Positions 45,416 to 55,335 are shown, counted from the first letter of the stretch. The stretch is 64,000 nt of DNA from Turicibacter bilis (GCF_024499055.1 NZ_CP071249.1:1155001-1219000); one strand, 5' to 3'. Made by a program: numbers and translations. Notes: generated by a model from the sequence alone, not told the origin.

Positions 45416-45848
45416 AATTTGGGACTGTTAAATTTTTAACAAAGCGTCTCATTGTACGTCTATTTTTTATAATAATCACTTGTTTTTCTACTCCAAACTG
45501 ATCTAATTTCTTCAGAACCCATGGACGTTTTACACGTTTATAGTAGAAAGCTTTTTTAACCCTTTTAAAATTAAAATGCAGTATGGCATCTAAAATATTT
45601 TTCCATAACGGAAAATCTACAAAGACAACTCCATTGGCCTCATCCCCCATTAAAGTTAGTGCCCGATTATAGGTTGTTCTAACTACCCATTCATTATTAT
45701 TTAATAGAGCCTCTATTGCTTGCTCACGATTGTCATGCTCAATAATTTCATCGCCATTTATTATTTCTAATCCTGTCTTTTGATGCATCCAATTAGTTAA
45801 TCGGTACATTTTTGTCGAATTTTCCCCTAAAACAATCCACCTTTTCAT
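45414..45848 (-). CDS. FlaR/adenylate-kinase-like protein with degenerate P-loop
   Basis: A 144-residue protein whose overall pattern follows the FlaR-type small kinase-like NTPases: beta strand and loop at the N-terminus, LEIINGDEI, NNEWVVRTTYNR where relatives have W-V-x-D-G-x-Y, and GVVFVDFPLWKNILDAI followed by the basic KRVKRPW lid. The expected P-loop GSxGSGKS is replaced by LGENSTKMYRL, so nucleotide binding is probably lost. GGGGGA precedes the start. It may be a regulatory or decaying relative; the family call is moderate. Confidence 0.55.
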   Translation of the reverse strand: MKRWIVLGENSTKMYRLTNWMHQKTGLEIINGDEIIEHDNREQAIEALLNNNEWVVRTTYNRALTLMGDEANGVVFVDFPLWKNILDAILHFNFKRVKKAFYYKRVKRPWVLKKLDQFGVEKQVIIIKNRRTMRRFVKNLTVPN

Positions 45849-45979
45849 TCATAAATCCCCCTTTTGTTCATCTTAACACTTTTCCGCCACAATATATGTT
45901 GAAATATTGTACAATATTCTAAAAATTTCAAAAAGACTTAATTTACCTCATTTATATTCAAATAAAAAGGAAATTATAC

Positions 45980-46012
45980 AAAAAACTCATGGTTTAACCC
46001 ATGAGTTTTTTT
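45980..46012 (-). terminator. Terminator behind the partial leuS copy
   Basis: ACTCATGG and CCATGAGT pair around TTTAAC, with A and T runs on both sides. It differs from the terminator behind the full leuS. Confidence 0.85.
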
Positions 46013-46025
46013 GTATATTTAATAA

Positions 46026-46403
46026 TTATTTAACAACGATATTAACTAATTTTCCTGGAACAGCAATTGTTTTTACAATTTCTTTTCCAGCAACGAAGTT
46101 TTGAACATTTTCATGTGCCATCGCTGTTTCTAACATGTCTTCTTTTGAAATATTAGCAGCTACCTCGATACGAGCACGTAACTTACCGTTAACTTGGGCA
46201 ATGATTGTAATGATATCCGATACTAATTTTGCTTCATCATATGTTGGCCATGCTTCATACGAAACAGTTCCCTCATGTCCTAAGACTGACCAGATTTCTT
46301 CTGTCATATGAGGAGCAATTGGATTTAATAATTTAACGAATCCTTCTGCATATTCACGTGGAATGCTTGTTGCTTTATATGATTCATTGATGAAGATCAT
46401 CAT
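46026..46403 (-). pseudogene. Partial duplicate of leuS (last 125 codons)
   Basis: The frame repeats the C-terminal 125 residues of the full leuS at 47002, starting at [20 protein letters not shown] and ending [11 protein letters not shown]. Only one residue differs (Ile for Thr in the SDxITII segment), while about a dozen DNA differences are otherwise synonymous. Homology stops abruptly at about 46404. There is no ribosome binding site and no catalytic domain, since only the anticodon-binding and C-terminal extension part remains. Best read as a remnant of an older leuS allele, not a working gene. Confidence 0.88.
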
Positions 46404-46617
46404 TTTCTATCAATCTTAAACTTATTTATCTCTCATTTATTTTTTCTTCTAAAAAATAAATTCTTCTCGATATATACTATCTCTTAAGTAACCTATCCTT
46501 TTAATCTTAATTTTCGATATAATTTAGTTTAAATTTTATCTCATTAGATATACCCGCACCCTTTATGACAAACAAAAATATATTATCCTGTAATGAATTT
46601 TAACTGAGGTGATAGGG

Positions 46618-46920
46618 ATGTATTATTATTCATCCAATTATGAATATCCATATAGACAAAATGCTACAACTACTACACAAGCAAAAATGCCATCATTGAT
46701 GACAAGTTTAGGAGAAGTTGAGTTAGAAGGTTACTATGACTTATTTGTTTATGAAACGTTATTTTCTGTTATCGGAGCAACTTTAAAAATTCAAATGAGT
46801 ACAGGAAGTATTGAAGGAAAACTCATTGGCACTAAACCTGATCATGTAATTTTGGAAAGTAACGGAAATACATTTTTTATACGTATCAAAGAGATTGTTT
46901 GGATTATGCCTGTTAAATAA
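46618..46920 (+). CDS. DUF2642-like protein, possibly spore-coat associated
   Basis: A 100-residue protein. The N-terminal 40 residues are rich in Tyr, Ser, Asn and Thr (YYYSSNYEYPYRQN) and probably disordered. The C-terminal 60 residues form a small beta fold: TLFSVIGATLKIQMSTGSIE, GKLIGTKPDHVILESNGNTF and FIRIKEIVWIMPVK, resembling DUF2642 and other Sm-like spore proteins of Bacilli. GAGGTGAT sets ATG 46618. It sits between the partial and full leuS copies, on the opposite strand. Family call moderate. Confidence 0.6.
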   Translation: MYYYSSNYEYPYRQNATTTTQAKMPSLMTSLGEVELEGYYDLFVYETLFSVIGATLKIQMSTGSIEGKLIGTKPDHVILESNGNTFFIRIKEIVWIMPVK

Positions 46921-46948
46921 TTTCTAACGCTTATTTATTTCAATAAAC

Positions 46949-46987
46949 AAAAAACCCTCTAATCAGTGGTGGGATTAGAGGGCTTTT
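46949..46987. terminator. Terminator of leuS, bidirectional
   Basis: CCCTCTAATC and GATTAGAGGG pair around an 8-nt loop, with A and T runs outside, between the DUF2642-like gene and leuS. Confidence 0.88.
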
Positions 46988-47001
46988 AATAGTTATTCTA
47001 A

Positions 47002-49437
47002 TTATTTAACAACGATGTTAACTAATTTTCCTGGAACAGCAATTGTTTTTACAATTTCTTTTCCAGCAACGAAGTTTTGAACATTTTCATGTGCCATCGC
47101 TGTTTCTAACATGTCTTCTTTTGAAATATTAGCAGCTACCTCGATACGAGCACGTAACTTACCGTTAACTTGGGCAATGATTGTAATGGTATCCGATACT
47201 AATTTTGCTTCATCATATGTTGGCCATGCTTCATATGAAACAGTTCCTTCATGTCCAAGCACCGACCAGATTTCTTCTGTCATATGCGGAGCGATTGGAT
47301 TTAATAATTTAACAAATCCTTCTGCATATTCACGTGGAATGCTTGTTGCTTTATATGATTCATTGATGAAGATCATCATTTGAGCGATCGCAGTATTGAA
47401 GCTTAATTTTTCATAATCCTCAGTTACTTTCTTCACTGTTTCATGATAAACTTTATCTAATTTTCCATCGTTTTCAGCGACTACTTTTTCAGCTAATGTG
47501 TGCTCTGGAGTCACGAATAAACGCCACACACGATCTAAGAAACGACGGCTTCCATCTAATCCTTCAGTTGACCAAGCGATAGCTGCATCAAGTGGTCCCA
47601 TGAACATTTCGTATAAACGTAATGTATCTGCTCCATGAGATTCAACGATATCATCTGGATTTACAACGTTTCCTTTAGATTTTGACATTTTCTCATTGTT
47701 TTCACCTAAGATCATTCCTTGGTTGAATAAACGTTGGAATGGTTCTTTTGTTTCAACAATTCCTAAATCGAATAATACCTTATGCCAGAAGCGAGCGTAT
47801 AATAAGTGTAATACAGCATGCTCTGCTCCACCGATGTATAAATCAACTGGTAACCATTCTTTTAATAATTGTTTGGCTTCTTCTGTATTTAATCCAACAT
47901 AGTCTTCACCTTGTTTTAAGATATAGCCAATGTAGTACCAGCAGCTTCCAGCCCATTGTGGCATTGTATTTGTTTCACGACGACCTTTTACTCCATCTTC
48001 ACGTACAACTTCTAACCATTCTTTTGCATTAGCAAGTGGAGATTCACCTGTTCCAGATGGTTTGATGTTATCCATCACTGGTAATTCAAGTGGTAATTGA
48101 TCGGCTTCTAAAACAGACATTGTTCCATCTTCCCACATAATCACTGGGAATGGTTCTCCCCAATAACGTTGACGAGAGAATAACCAGTCACGTAGTTTAT
48201 AGTTAACTTTACGAGATCCAGCACCGTTTGCTTCTAACCATTCAATAACAGCAGCTTTAGCATCTGCATTGTTCATTCCATTAATGAAGTCTGATTCGAT
48301 GTGAGCATCATCTCCAGTGAAGGCACCTTCTGTGATATCCCCTTCAATGACTTGCTTAATTGTTAAGTCATATTTCTTAGCGAATTCGTAGTCACGCTCA
48401 TCGTGTGCAGGCACTGCCATAACAGCTCCTGTTCCGTAGCTTGCTAAAACATAATCTCCGATCCAAACTGGAACTTGAGCTCCTGTAATTGGATGAATTG
48501 CGTAAGCTCCTGTTGCCACACCTGATTTTTCTTTATTTAATTCTGTACGCTCTAAATCAGATTTTGCTTTTGCAGCTTCTTGATAAGCAACAACCGCTTC
48601 TTTACATTCAGGCGTTGTAATTTCATTTACTAATGGATGTTCTGGTGCTAAAACAACGTATGTTACACCGAATACCGTATCAGGACGTGTTGTAAACACA
48701 TCAAATGAATGTTCTGTTCCATTAACTTTAAAGTTAATTAACGCTCCTTCACTCTTACCGATCCAGTTACGTTGCATATCTTTAATGCTTTCTGTCCAGT
48801 CTAACCCTTCTAAATCTTCAAGTAATCGTTCAGCATAATGTGTAATTTTAAGCACCCATTGTTTCATTGGTTTCTTGATTACAGGATGTTCCCCACGTTC
48901 AGAGACCATTTTCCCATCAACATTTAAAACTTCCTCATTTGCTAAAACTGTTCCTAACCCTTCACACCAGTTAACTTCAATATCTTTAATTTCAGCTAAT
49001 CCCATGTTATATAATTGGGTGAAAATCCATTGTGTCCATTTATAATATTTTGGATCGGTTGTATTTAACTCTTTATCCCAATCATATGAGAATCCTAATG
49101 ATTGAATTTGTTTACGGAATGTATTAATGTTAATATCCGTAAATTCACGAGGGTCATTTCCTGTATTTAATGCATATTGCTCAGCTGGTAAACCGAATGC
49201 ATCCCATCCCATTGGATGTAAGACACGGTACCCTTGCATACGTTTCATACGAGAAACAATATCAGTTGCTGTATATCCTTCTGGATGACCGACGTGAAGT
49301 CCCGCTCCAGATGGATAAGGGAACATATCTAATGCATAATACTTAGGTTTTGACTTATCTTCAGACGTTTTGAATGTCTTATTTTCTAGCCAATAATTTT
49401 GCCACTTTTGTTCAATCTGTTTGTGATCAAATGCCAT
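47002..49437 (-). CDS. leuS: Leucyl-tRNA synthetase
   Basis: Charges tRNA-Leu with leucine. The 811-residue protein has the HIGH-type motif in [17 protein letters not shown] (HVGH), an editing domain (about 220-410, with [20 protein letters not shown] and [15 protein letters not shown]), the KMSKS motif in [13 protein letters not shown], and the anticodon-binding and C-terminal domains. GGAGG directly upstream sets ATG 49437; a longer in-frame start at 49524 would translate a repeat element and is rejected. A T-box leader lies about 400 nt upstream, separated by repeat elements. A second copy of its 3' end lies at 46026. Confidence 0.97.
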   Translation of the reverse strand: MAFDHKQIEQKWQNYWLENKTFKTSEDKSKPKYYALDMFPYPSGAGLHVGHPEGYTATDIVSRMKRMQGYRVLHPMGWDAFGLPAEQYALNTGNDPREFTDININTFRKQIQSLGFSYDWDKELNTTDPKYYKWTQWIFTQLYNMGLAEIKDIEVNWCEGLGTVLANEEVLNVDGKMVSERGEHPVIKKPMKQWVLKITHYAERLLEDLEGLDWTESIKDMQRNWIGKSEGALINFKVNGTEHSFDVFTTRPDTVFGVTYVVLAPEHPLVNEITTPECKEAVVAYQEAAKAKSDLERTELNKEKSGVATGAYAIHPITGAQVPVWIGDYVLASYGTGAVMAVPAHDERDYEFAKKYDLTIKQVIEGDITEGAFTGDDAHIESDFINGMNNADAKAAVIEWLEANGAGSRKVNYKLRDWLFSRQRYWGEPFPVIMWEDGTMSVLEADQLPLELPVMDNIKPSGTGESPLANAKEWLEVVREDGVKGRRETNTMPQWAGSCWYYIGYILKQGEDYVGLNTEEAKQLLKEWLPVDLYIGGAEHAVLHLLYARFWHKVLFDLGIVETKEPFQRLFNQGMILGENNEKMSKSKGNVVNPDDIVESHGADTLRLYEMFMGPLDAAIAWSTEGLDGSRRFLDRVWRLFVTPEHTLAEKVVAENDGKLDKVYHETVKKVTEDYEKLSFNTAIAQMMIFINESYKATSIPREYAEGFVKLLNPIAPHMTEEIWSVLGHEGTVSYEAWPTYDEAKLVSDTITIIAQVNGKLRARIEVAANISKEDMLETAMAHENVQNFVAGKEIVKTIAVPGKLVNIVVK

Positions 49438-49442
49438 AATTC

Positions 49443-49500
49443 TACCTCCGGGCCCCCGGCCTGCGAAGCAGGTATCCTCCACTGCTGGGGTAATCTTAAA
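49443..49500 (+). repeat. Single modular hairpin repeat unit next to the leuS start
   Basis: Outer stem CCCCGGC/GCTGGGG, inner hairpin CCTGCGAAGCAGG, conserved strand TATCCTCCACTG. It ends six bases from the leuS start codon side and its edge provides sequence adjoining the leuS ribosome binding site. Confidence 0.8.
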
Positions 49501-49737
49501 TTTGTAGGTGAGTCTACTATTCATTAAGAAAATTTAAATACTGCTTTCTTTTCTTAAATGATGAAGTAAACACTTCACTAAAATAAAACCAAATATTATG
49601 AATAATTTGTGACGAATCGATATAAATTATTCATTAATACAAAATAATGGATTAAATTCCATAAACCTATATCTTATTCTTTTTAATAAAGATGGGGTAA
49701 GAAAAATCTTTTATCCCTCACTCAAAAAGTTAAAGAG

Positions 49738-49800
49738 AACACCCTCTTCCCATCAAAGGAGGGAAAGCTAAGAGTCCAACTACTTCGCTATACATATAGT
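49738..49800 (-). repeat. Degenerate modular repeat unit in the leuS leader, reverse orientation
   Basis: On the minus strand CAACTATATG...GTAGTTG, then TTAGCTTTCCCTCC and TGATGGGAAGAGGG resemble the inner hairpin, conserved strand and closing strand of the family. Pairing of the outer stem is incomplete. Confidence 0.5.
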
Positions 49801-49835
49801 TGAATTAATCCACTAAAGCAGATCGTTGAACTAAC

Positions 49836-50095
49836 AAAAAAAGTCCTTAGAATATTTCTATTCTAAGGACGTAAATTACGCGGTACCACCTTAGTTGCAA
49901 GAGTCTAAAAAAAGTAGTCTCTTACCTCTCTCATCTTTTAACGCAAGAATACGGCAATCATTACTTAAATTTCACAATTGCAACTCCGAGGTGAGTTCAT
50001 AAGTGTTCTATACGAATTTACACCAACCATTCGCTCTCTACAATAGTCCCAACTTACTACTAGTCCTCTTCACGGTTCATATAAGTTTATTCTAG
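49836..50095 (-). ncRNA. T-box leader of leuS (leucine type)
   Basis: The minus strand carries the T-box sequence AAGGTGGTACCGCG (49879-49892), followed by a terminator GTCCTTAGAATA/TATTCTAAGGAC and T7 (49836-49870). Upstream are stem I features: AGTAAGTTGGGAC region, then GAACACTTATGAACTCACC, where CTC reads as a leucine specifier codon. Uncharged tRNA-Leu would stabilise the antiterminator and allow leuS expression. Specifier position is judged by eye. Confidence 0.92.
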
Positions 50096-50310
50096 AAAAA
50101 TTATATCAAACCTTTCACAAAAAACAAGATTTTTTATAAAAAAACGTCATAAAACAATATCTCGTGCCACTAATTCACATCTATGATAAAATAAAAGACG
50201 ATAAACAAACAACATACCACAATCCTCATCATTTTAAAGGACTATCTTAAATGATTCATTCGTGATTGATTTGATAAAAAGAATATACTAAAAACAGGAG
50301 GAATAGATAG

Positions 50311-51267
50311 ATGAACAATCCGTTTCCATACAGCTATGCTGATAAACGATACCATACATTAAACTATCATTTACGTGAAAAATATAACCAAAAAATCTTC
50401 AAAGTCATGATTAATGCTGGATTTACTTGCCCAAATATTGATGGAACGGTTAAATACGGTGGATGTACGTTCTGTAGTACCAAAGGTAGTGGTGACTTTG
50501 CTGGAAATCCAGAAGACAACTTAAAAACTCAATTTAATCAAGTCAAAGAGATGATGCATCAAAAATGGCCTGAAGCAGGATACATCGCCTATTTCCAAGC
50601 TTTCTCAAATACACATGCACCACTTGAAGTCTTAAAACGTAAATACGAAGCTGTGCTAGAATGTGATCCTAATATCGTCGCTCTTTCAATTGGGACACGT
50701 CCTGACTGTTTACCAGATGATGTCGTCGACTACTTAGGTGAATTAAACAAAGAAGTCGATTTATGGGTAGAACTTGGGCTTCAATCAATGCATGATAAAA
50801 CAGGAAAACTTATTAACCGCGGACATGATTATCAAACATTAGTCGAAGGAGTTAACAAACTTCGCGCGAAAAATATCGACGTTATCATTCATATCATTAA
50901 TGGATTACCAGGTGAAACACATGAAATGATGTTAGAAACGGCGAAAGCTGTAGCAGGACTTGATGTCCAAGGGATCAAAATTCATTTACTTCACGTCATT
51001 GAAGGAACACCAATGCACAAAATGTTAGACAAAGGGATGTTAACACTCATGGAGAAAGATGAGTATATCGACTTAGTGGTTGATCAATTAGAAATCTTAC
51101 CCCCTGAAATGGTTATCCATCGTTTAACAGGTGATGCCGTTCGTGAAGAATTAGTTGGACCGATGTGGAGTTTAAAAAAATGGGAAGTTTTAAATGCAAT
51201 TGATGATCGCTTAAAAGAGCGTAACACGTACCAAGGGCGACTTTATCAAAAACCGGAGGAAAACTAA
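50311..51267 (+). CDS. Radical SAM protein, TIGR01212 family (YtqA)
   Basis: A 318-residue radical SAM enzyme like B. subtilis YtqA and E. coli YhcC. The cluster-binding cysteines lie in GFTCPNIDGTVKYGGC and GCTFCSTKGSGDF (about 35-52). Family segments AYFQAFSNTHAPLEVLKRKY, LSIGTRPDCLPDDVVDYL and HIINGLPGETHEMMLETAKA are present. Its reaction is not established; a nucleic-acid or tRNA modification is suspected. ACAGGAGG precedes the ATG. It overlaps functionally with ytqB, 1 nt downstream, and lies beside leuS as in Bacillus. Confidence 0.93.
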   Translation: MNNPFPYSYADKRYHTLNYHLREKYNQKIFKVMINAGFTCPNIDGTVKYGGCTFCSTKGSGDFAGNPEDNLKTQFNQVKEMMHQKWPEAGYIAYFQAFSNTHAPLEVLKRKYEAVLECDPNIVALSIGTRPDCLPDDVVDYLGELNKEVDLWVELGLQSMHDKTGKLINRGHDYQTLVEGVNKLRAKNIDVIIHIINGLPGETHEMMLETAKAVAGLDVQGIKIHLLHVIEGTPMHKMLDKGMLTLMEKDEYIDLVVDQLEILPPEMVIHRLTGDAVREELVGPMWSLKKWEVLNAIDDRLKERNTYQGRLYQKPEEN

Positions 51268-51268
51268 G

Positions 51269-51832
51269 ATGGCACAAACATTAGAACGCGTTCTTCCCTT
51301 TTCAAAAAATTTATTAGAAAAAGCTTTAAAACCAGGTGATGTTGCGATTGATGGAACAGCTGGTAATGGTTATGATACGTTATTTTTAGCAGAACTTGTT
51401 GGTGAGTCAGGCCATGTTTATAGCTTTGATGTCCAAGAAGAAGCCATTCAAAGCACGCAAACTAAGTTAAAAGAAGCTGATATTAACCATGTAACTTTAA
51501 TTCATGATGGACATCAACATGTCCTAAACTATGTGCAGCAACCAATTAGCGCGGCGATTTTTAATCTAGGTTACCTTCCTGGTAGTGATCAAAGTATTAC
51601 GACTCATGGTGAAACGACATGGAAAGCTGTCACTGACATTTTAAGCTTATTAAAGAAAAATGGAATTATTATTTTAGTTGTGTATCATGGACATGAGGAA
51701 GGAAAAGTGGAACGCCACTATCTAGAGCAGTGTTTTGAAACACTAGATACTAAAACAACTCAAGTCTTAACGTACCAATTCATTAACCGACCAACGGCTC
51801 CATTCATTGTCGCCATCGAAAAACTACATTAA
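51269..51832 (+). CDS. SAM-dependent methyltransferase (YtqB type)
   Basis: A 187-residue class I methyltransferase of the YtqB/rRNA-methylase group. The SAM-binding motif is VAIDGTAGNGYDTLFLAELV (about 23-42), motif II region VYSFDVQEEAIQ, and AAIFNLGYLPGSDQSITTH carries the catalytic NLGYLPG. Recent work links this family to tRNA wobble uridine methylation together with radical SAM partners, which fits its coupling to ytqA (1-nt gap). Ends in a terminator. Confidence 0.9.
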   Translation: MAQTLERVLPFSKNLLEKALKPGDVAIDGTAGNGYDTLFLAELVGESGHVYSFDVQEEAIQSTQTKLKEADINHVTLIHDGHQHVLNYVQQPISAAIFNLGYLPGSDQSITTHGETTWKAVTDILSLLKKNGIIILVVYHGHEEGKVERHYLEQCFETLDTKTTQVLTYQFINRPTAPFIVAIEKLH

Positions 51833-51861
51833 AAAAGCTACTTTAATAGTAGCTTTTTTTG
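51831..51861. terminator. Bidirectional intrinsic terminator
   Basis: AAAAAGCTACT and AGTAGCTTTTTTT pair around a short loop, between ytqB and the convergent terpene synthase gene. Confidence 0.87.
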
Positions 51862-51934
51862 TTCCTTAATTTGTAATGATAAAAGAAATAAAACTTCAGA
51901 AAATACCACTACCCATATACCTATACATTCATGA

Positions 51935-52972
51935 TTACTTTACAAACTTTCTCGTATGATGGAATAAAAAGCGGGCACGAAAACCGAGTTTTTTAATGAT
52001 TTGTTTTTGAACGATACGAAGTTGAGGATTTTTCTTCACACCTTCTGCTAAGTATAATGCGAAGAGTCCATCATTAATCGTTTGATGAAATCCTTTCTCC
52101 GGTAAGAGCCTTATCTGCTGTTGGGCCTCGTAGTAAACGTCAAGAATCCGATAAATTCCCTCTTCAAAGTTATGATAATAAGAAAAGAAATTAAGTTCTC
52201 CTTCTTCGATATCTTCCTCTAAATCAATTAGATAATCAAGCATAATATGAAGTTCTTGCACCGCTGGAAACATTGCTTGAAAAATACACTCAGGTTGGAT
52301 TTGATAACGGTCTTGATTCATCGCATAAGCCACCATCGTAAAAATTCCAAGTGTTGAACCACAGGCTGCACCAAACTCAAACCAAGTTAAATCACCTGCT
52401 AATCGTTTTTGCTGACTTCTTAATTGAATTAATCGAACTTCCCGCTCTGATACTTTTAAATGCTTATAAACTTGTAAATCTACATACAATCCAGCTAAGC
52501 GACCAAGCCAAGAAGCATAAAGCGAATAGTGAGGAATCTTTTTTAATGATTCTTGGCACAAGCGGACAAGCATATTCAAATAGCCTCCATCGAGTTGCTG
52601 TGTTTGATACTGATAATAATTTGGAGCATGAGGAGTTAGTTTAAAGACATCTAATAACGACTGATGTAAACGACGAAAATTCGTTTCATTAATAACATTT
52701 GTTTGATCGACTAAATTATCTAAATAGTCACACATCGTCTGATAAGCCGTCATAAATTTTAAATAATCGGCTTGATACTCTTCACTTACTAAGGCTGCAT
52801 AAAAAGATGCTCCATAGCAATGAAAAGCTTTTTTTGAAAGACTCGCTAACGCTTCTTTCTTTAATTTCGGATCGGTAATTTGTTGCGCATGTTGTTCATA
52901 TAAACTTAAAAATGATTTCGTCTTAGGTTGATACGATTTATAAAAAGCTTTCATTAAGGCTGGATAGAACAT
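51935..52972 (-). CDS. Tetraprenyl-beta-curcumene synthase family protein (YtpB, DUF2600)
   Basis: A 345-residue, mostly helical protein of the YtpB family of large terpene synthases, which make C35 sesquarterpenes in Bacillus. Family segments are SKKAFHCYGASFYAALV, TMCDYLDNLVDQ (acidic, metal-binding type), YLNMLVRLCQ, WFEFGAACGSTLGIFTM and LHIMLDYLIDLEEDIEEGE (second acidic motif). GAGAGGTG sets ATG 52972. Its position next to ytqAB is conserved with Bacillus. No other sesquarterpene gene lies nearby. Confidence 0.87.
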   Translation of the reverse strand: MFYPALMKAFYKSYQPKTKSFLSLYEQHAQQITDPKLKKEALASLSKKAFHCYGASFYAALVSEEYQADYLKFMTAYQTMCDYLDNLVDQTNVINETNFRRLHQSLLDVFKLTPHAPNYYQYQTQQLDGGYLNMLVRLCQESLKKIPHYSLYASWLGRLAGLYVDLQVYKHLKVSEREVRLIQLRSQQKRLAGDLTWFEFGAACGSTLGIFTMVAYAMNQDRYQIQPECIFQAMFPAVQELHIMLDYLIDLEEDIEEGELNFFSYYHNFEEGIYRILDVYYEAQQQIRLLPEKGFHQTINDGLFALYLAEGVKKNPQLRIVQKQIIKKLGFRARFLFHHTRKFVK

Positions 52973-53185
52973 GTTTTCACCTCTCAATCGATACCTCTAT
53001 AGTGTAGACCAAGGTTCCAGCGTTCAATCATCATTTGACTGAAATGTCATTCATTCTTACAGAAACCTCTTCTTTTCGACAGACGTAACCGATTACAACC
53101 TTTCCCTATTCCCCTTAGTTTTCTACTTTTTTACAAATGTAGATGTTATAATGATTGTGTATTTATGGAAAAGGAGGAATAAATA

Positions 53186-55297
53186 GTGAGGGGAAGCAAA
53201 TTACAAAAACTACTACATGTTCTAAAAAAACATGATCATAAAAACGACGTCTATAACTATGCCATTCCTGATTTATGGAATGCATGGAACTATCAAGGAG
53301 AGGAAATGGTGCGTACTAGTTGGGGGGAACTCATCGTTAATCCATACAACTTCTATAGTGAAGTGATCCAATCCTACATTTTGCCTCAGGCTAAAGACGA
53401 CGTTAACTATAATCAATCGCTAAGTCAAATCAAGCAATCATATGAAGCTAAACCAGGCTATTTAGGGGGAGACTGGATTAAAGATTCAGTGGTTTATTCA
53501 ATGATGGTTCGAACATCGACAGCTTGGGACCATGACCGAAGTGGAGATTTAGAGAACCATAACTTATACGATTTAAATGAAACAGGGACATTCGTAAAAT
53601 CATTAGCATTACTTCCATTACTAAAGAAAATGGGAGTCGATACAGTTTATATGCTCCCAATTTCAAAATTTTCATTAAAAGATAAAAAAGGTGAATTAGG
53701 ATCACCTTATGGCGTTTGCAACTTCTTTGAAATCGATCCTAGCTTAAAAGATAACATGACAGGTTCAGAGTTAACTGTTGAGGAAGAATTCCAAGCATTT
53801 GTTGAAGCTTGTCATATTTTAGATATGAAAGTGATGATTGACATCATCCCTAGAACAAATTCAGTTGAAAGTGATTTAATTTTAGAACATCCGGATTGGT
53901 TCTATTGGGTATATACCGATACATTCCACGAGTATTATCCACCATATGTTCCAGGACTCGGAAGTACCTTACCACCGAAACCAGAATATTTACCTTATGT
54001 GTATTCATCACAAGCAGTATGGAATCATATTCATAAATTCTCATATGCACCAAACATCATTGATCCTGAAAAATGGGAGCGCGTGGTAGAAGAATATCGC
54101 CAAACACCAGGGGCTTCTATTTTAGATTTAGTTAGCCGTGAATTCGGTTTAACTGTTGCACCAGCCTTCTCAGATCATATTAATGATGTGCAACCACCAT
54201 GGACAGATGTCACGTTCTTCCGTATGTATATGGACCATCCGGTGGAAAGCCAAAAATACTTAGGCGGACAAGAGTTACCACCTTATATCTTATTTGATAC
54301 AATTAAATCAAATTTATATAAAGGAAATATCATTAACGAAGGATTATGGGCAACTTTATCTAACATTATTCCATTCTATCAACAAAATTATGGAATTGAT
54401 GGGGCTCGTATCGATATGGGACATGCTCTTCCGTCTGAACTCATCCATCGTATCATTGCCAATGCACGTACGAACGATCCAGACTTCTGCTTCATCGCTG
54501 AGGAGCTACAAGATGAAAATGCAAAAGTATCACGCGATAACGGATATAACATGATTATCGGTTATGGATTCTTCCAAGAACCTCGTACGTATGAGCATCG
54601 TACACACAAATTCATGTATGATTCACGTCACTTACCATGTCCTGTGTTTGCTGGAGGAGAAACTCATGATACCCCTCGCTTAGCTGCACGTGAAGGCGGA
54701 CGTACGTTATCTAAAATGTTAACCGTTATGAACATGTTCATGCCAAATGGAGTTCCATTCATTAACTCTGGACAAGAAGTTTATGAAATTCAACCGATGA
54801 ATACAGGTCTTGATTGCCGTAACTATGAGCAATATGTGTTACCGCACAACGATCGTTACTTTGGAAAGCTTGCACTCTTTGATAAATTCGCTATCCATTA
54901 TCTGAATCATATGCGCTGGGAGTTACCAGATACACTAGAAGCTGTTTCAAAAATCCGCAAAGATCACTTAAGTACTTTTACGAAACTTGAAAACTTTGTA
55001 TCGCTTGGATTTGATTACTTAAGTGACCCTGCGATTGGATTTGGATACATTGAGGAAGGAAAGCGCGGTCACTACAATAACAATGTTTTCATCATTGTAG
55101 CAAGCACTGATATGTATTCTCCAATTGATGTGACAGTTCATTTAGAGGATTTACGTACTCAATCAGGGAATACTTGGTGTACAGGTTCTTTATTATTCTC
55201 AACTCATGAATGGCAACGTGAAGTTCATGAATTTGATGGTAATCGTAATTTACGTGTTCACCTACAACCTGGTGAAGTTAAAATTATTAAACTATGA
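53186..55297 (+). CDS. GH13 alpha-amylase family enzyme
   Basis: A 703-residue intracellular GH13 protein. After an unusual N-terminal 140 residues without known domain, the barrel begins with LLPLLKKMGVDTVYMLPISKF and GSPYGVCNFFEIDPSL. The catalytic triad is present: GARIDMGHALP (Asp410), FIAEELQDEN (Glu439) and GGETHDTPRLAAREGGR (Asp495). A C-terminal beta domain follows. It resembles the maltosyltransferase-like or uncharacterised GH13 branch more than secreted amylases, and has no signal peptide. GTG start with GGAGG 8 nt upstream. Likely handles storage or imported glucans. Confidence 0.88.
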   Translation: MRGSKLQKLLHVLKKHDHKNDVYNYAIPDLWNAWNYQGEEMVRTSWGELIVNPYNFYSEVIQSYILPQAKDDVNYNQSLSQIKQSYEAKPGYLGGDWIKDSVVYSMMVRTSTAWDHDRSGDLENHNLYDLNETGTFVKSLALLPLLKKMGVDTVYMLPISKFSLKDKKGELGSPYGVCNFFEIDPSLKDNMTGSELTVEEEFQAFVEACHILDMKVMIDIIPRTNSVESDLILEHPDWFYWVYTDTFHEYYPPYVPGLGSTLPPKPEYLPYVYSSQAVWNHIHKFSYAPNIIDPEKWERVVEEYRQTPGASILDLVSREFGLTVAPAFSDHINDVQPPWTDVTFFRMYMDHPVESQKYLGGQELPPYILFDTIKSNLYKGNIINEGLWATLSNIIPFYQQNYGIDGARIDMGHALPSELIHRIIANARTNDPDFCFIAEELQDENAKVSRDNGYNMIIGYGFFQEPRTYEHRTHKFMYDSRHLPCPVFAGGETHDTPRLAAREGGRTLSKMLTVMNMFMPNGVPFINSGQEVYEIQPMNTGLDCRNYEQYVLPHNDRYFGKLALFDKFAIHYLNHMRWELPDTLEAVSKIRKDHLSTFTKLENFVSLGFDYLSDPAIGFGYIEEGKRGHYNNNVFIIVASTDMYSPIDVTVHLEDLRTQSGNTWCTGSLLFSTHEWQREVHEFDGNRNLRVHLQPGEVKIIKL

Positions 55298-55303
55298 TAT
55301 AAT

Positions 55304-55335
55304 AAAAGGTAACATCTCACGGTGTTACCTTTTTT
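55304..55335 (+). terminator. Terminator of the GH13 gene
   Basis: AAAAGGTAACA and TGTTACCTTTTTT pair around an 8-nt loop right after the stop codon. The next gene starts 18 nt later. Confidence 0.88.

Noticed and set aside
46026-46403. Stand-alone gene for a small anticodon-binding protein
   Set aside because: No ribosome binding site, abrupt homology break, and near identity to the end of leuS make a stub more likely.
49437-49524. N-terminal extension of LeuS by 29 residues
   Set aside because: It would translate the repeat unit and the ribosome binding site; LeuS homologues start at the MAFDHKQ position, which has GGAGG upstream.
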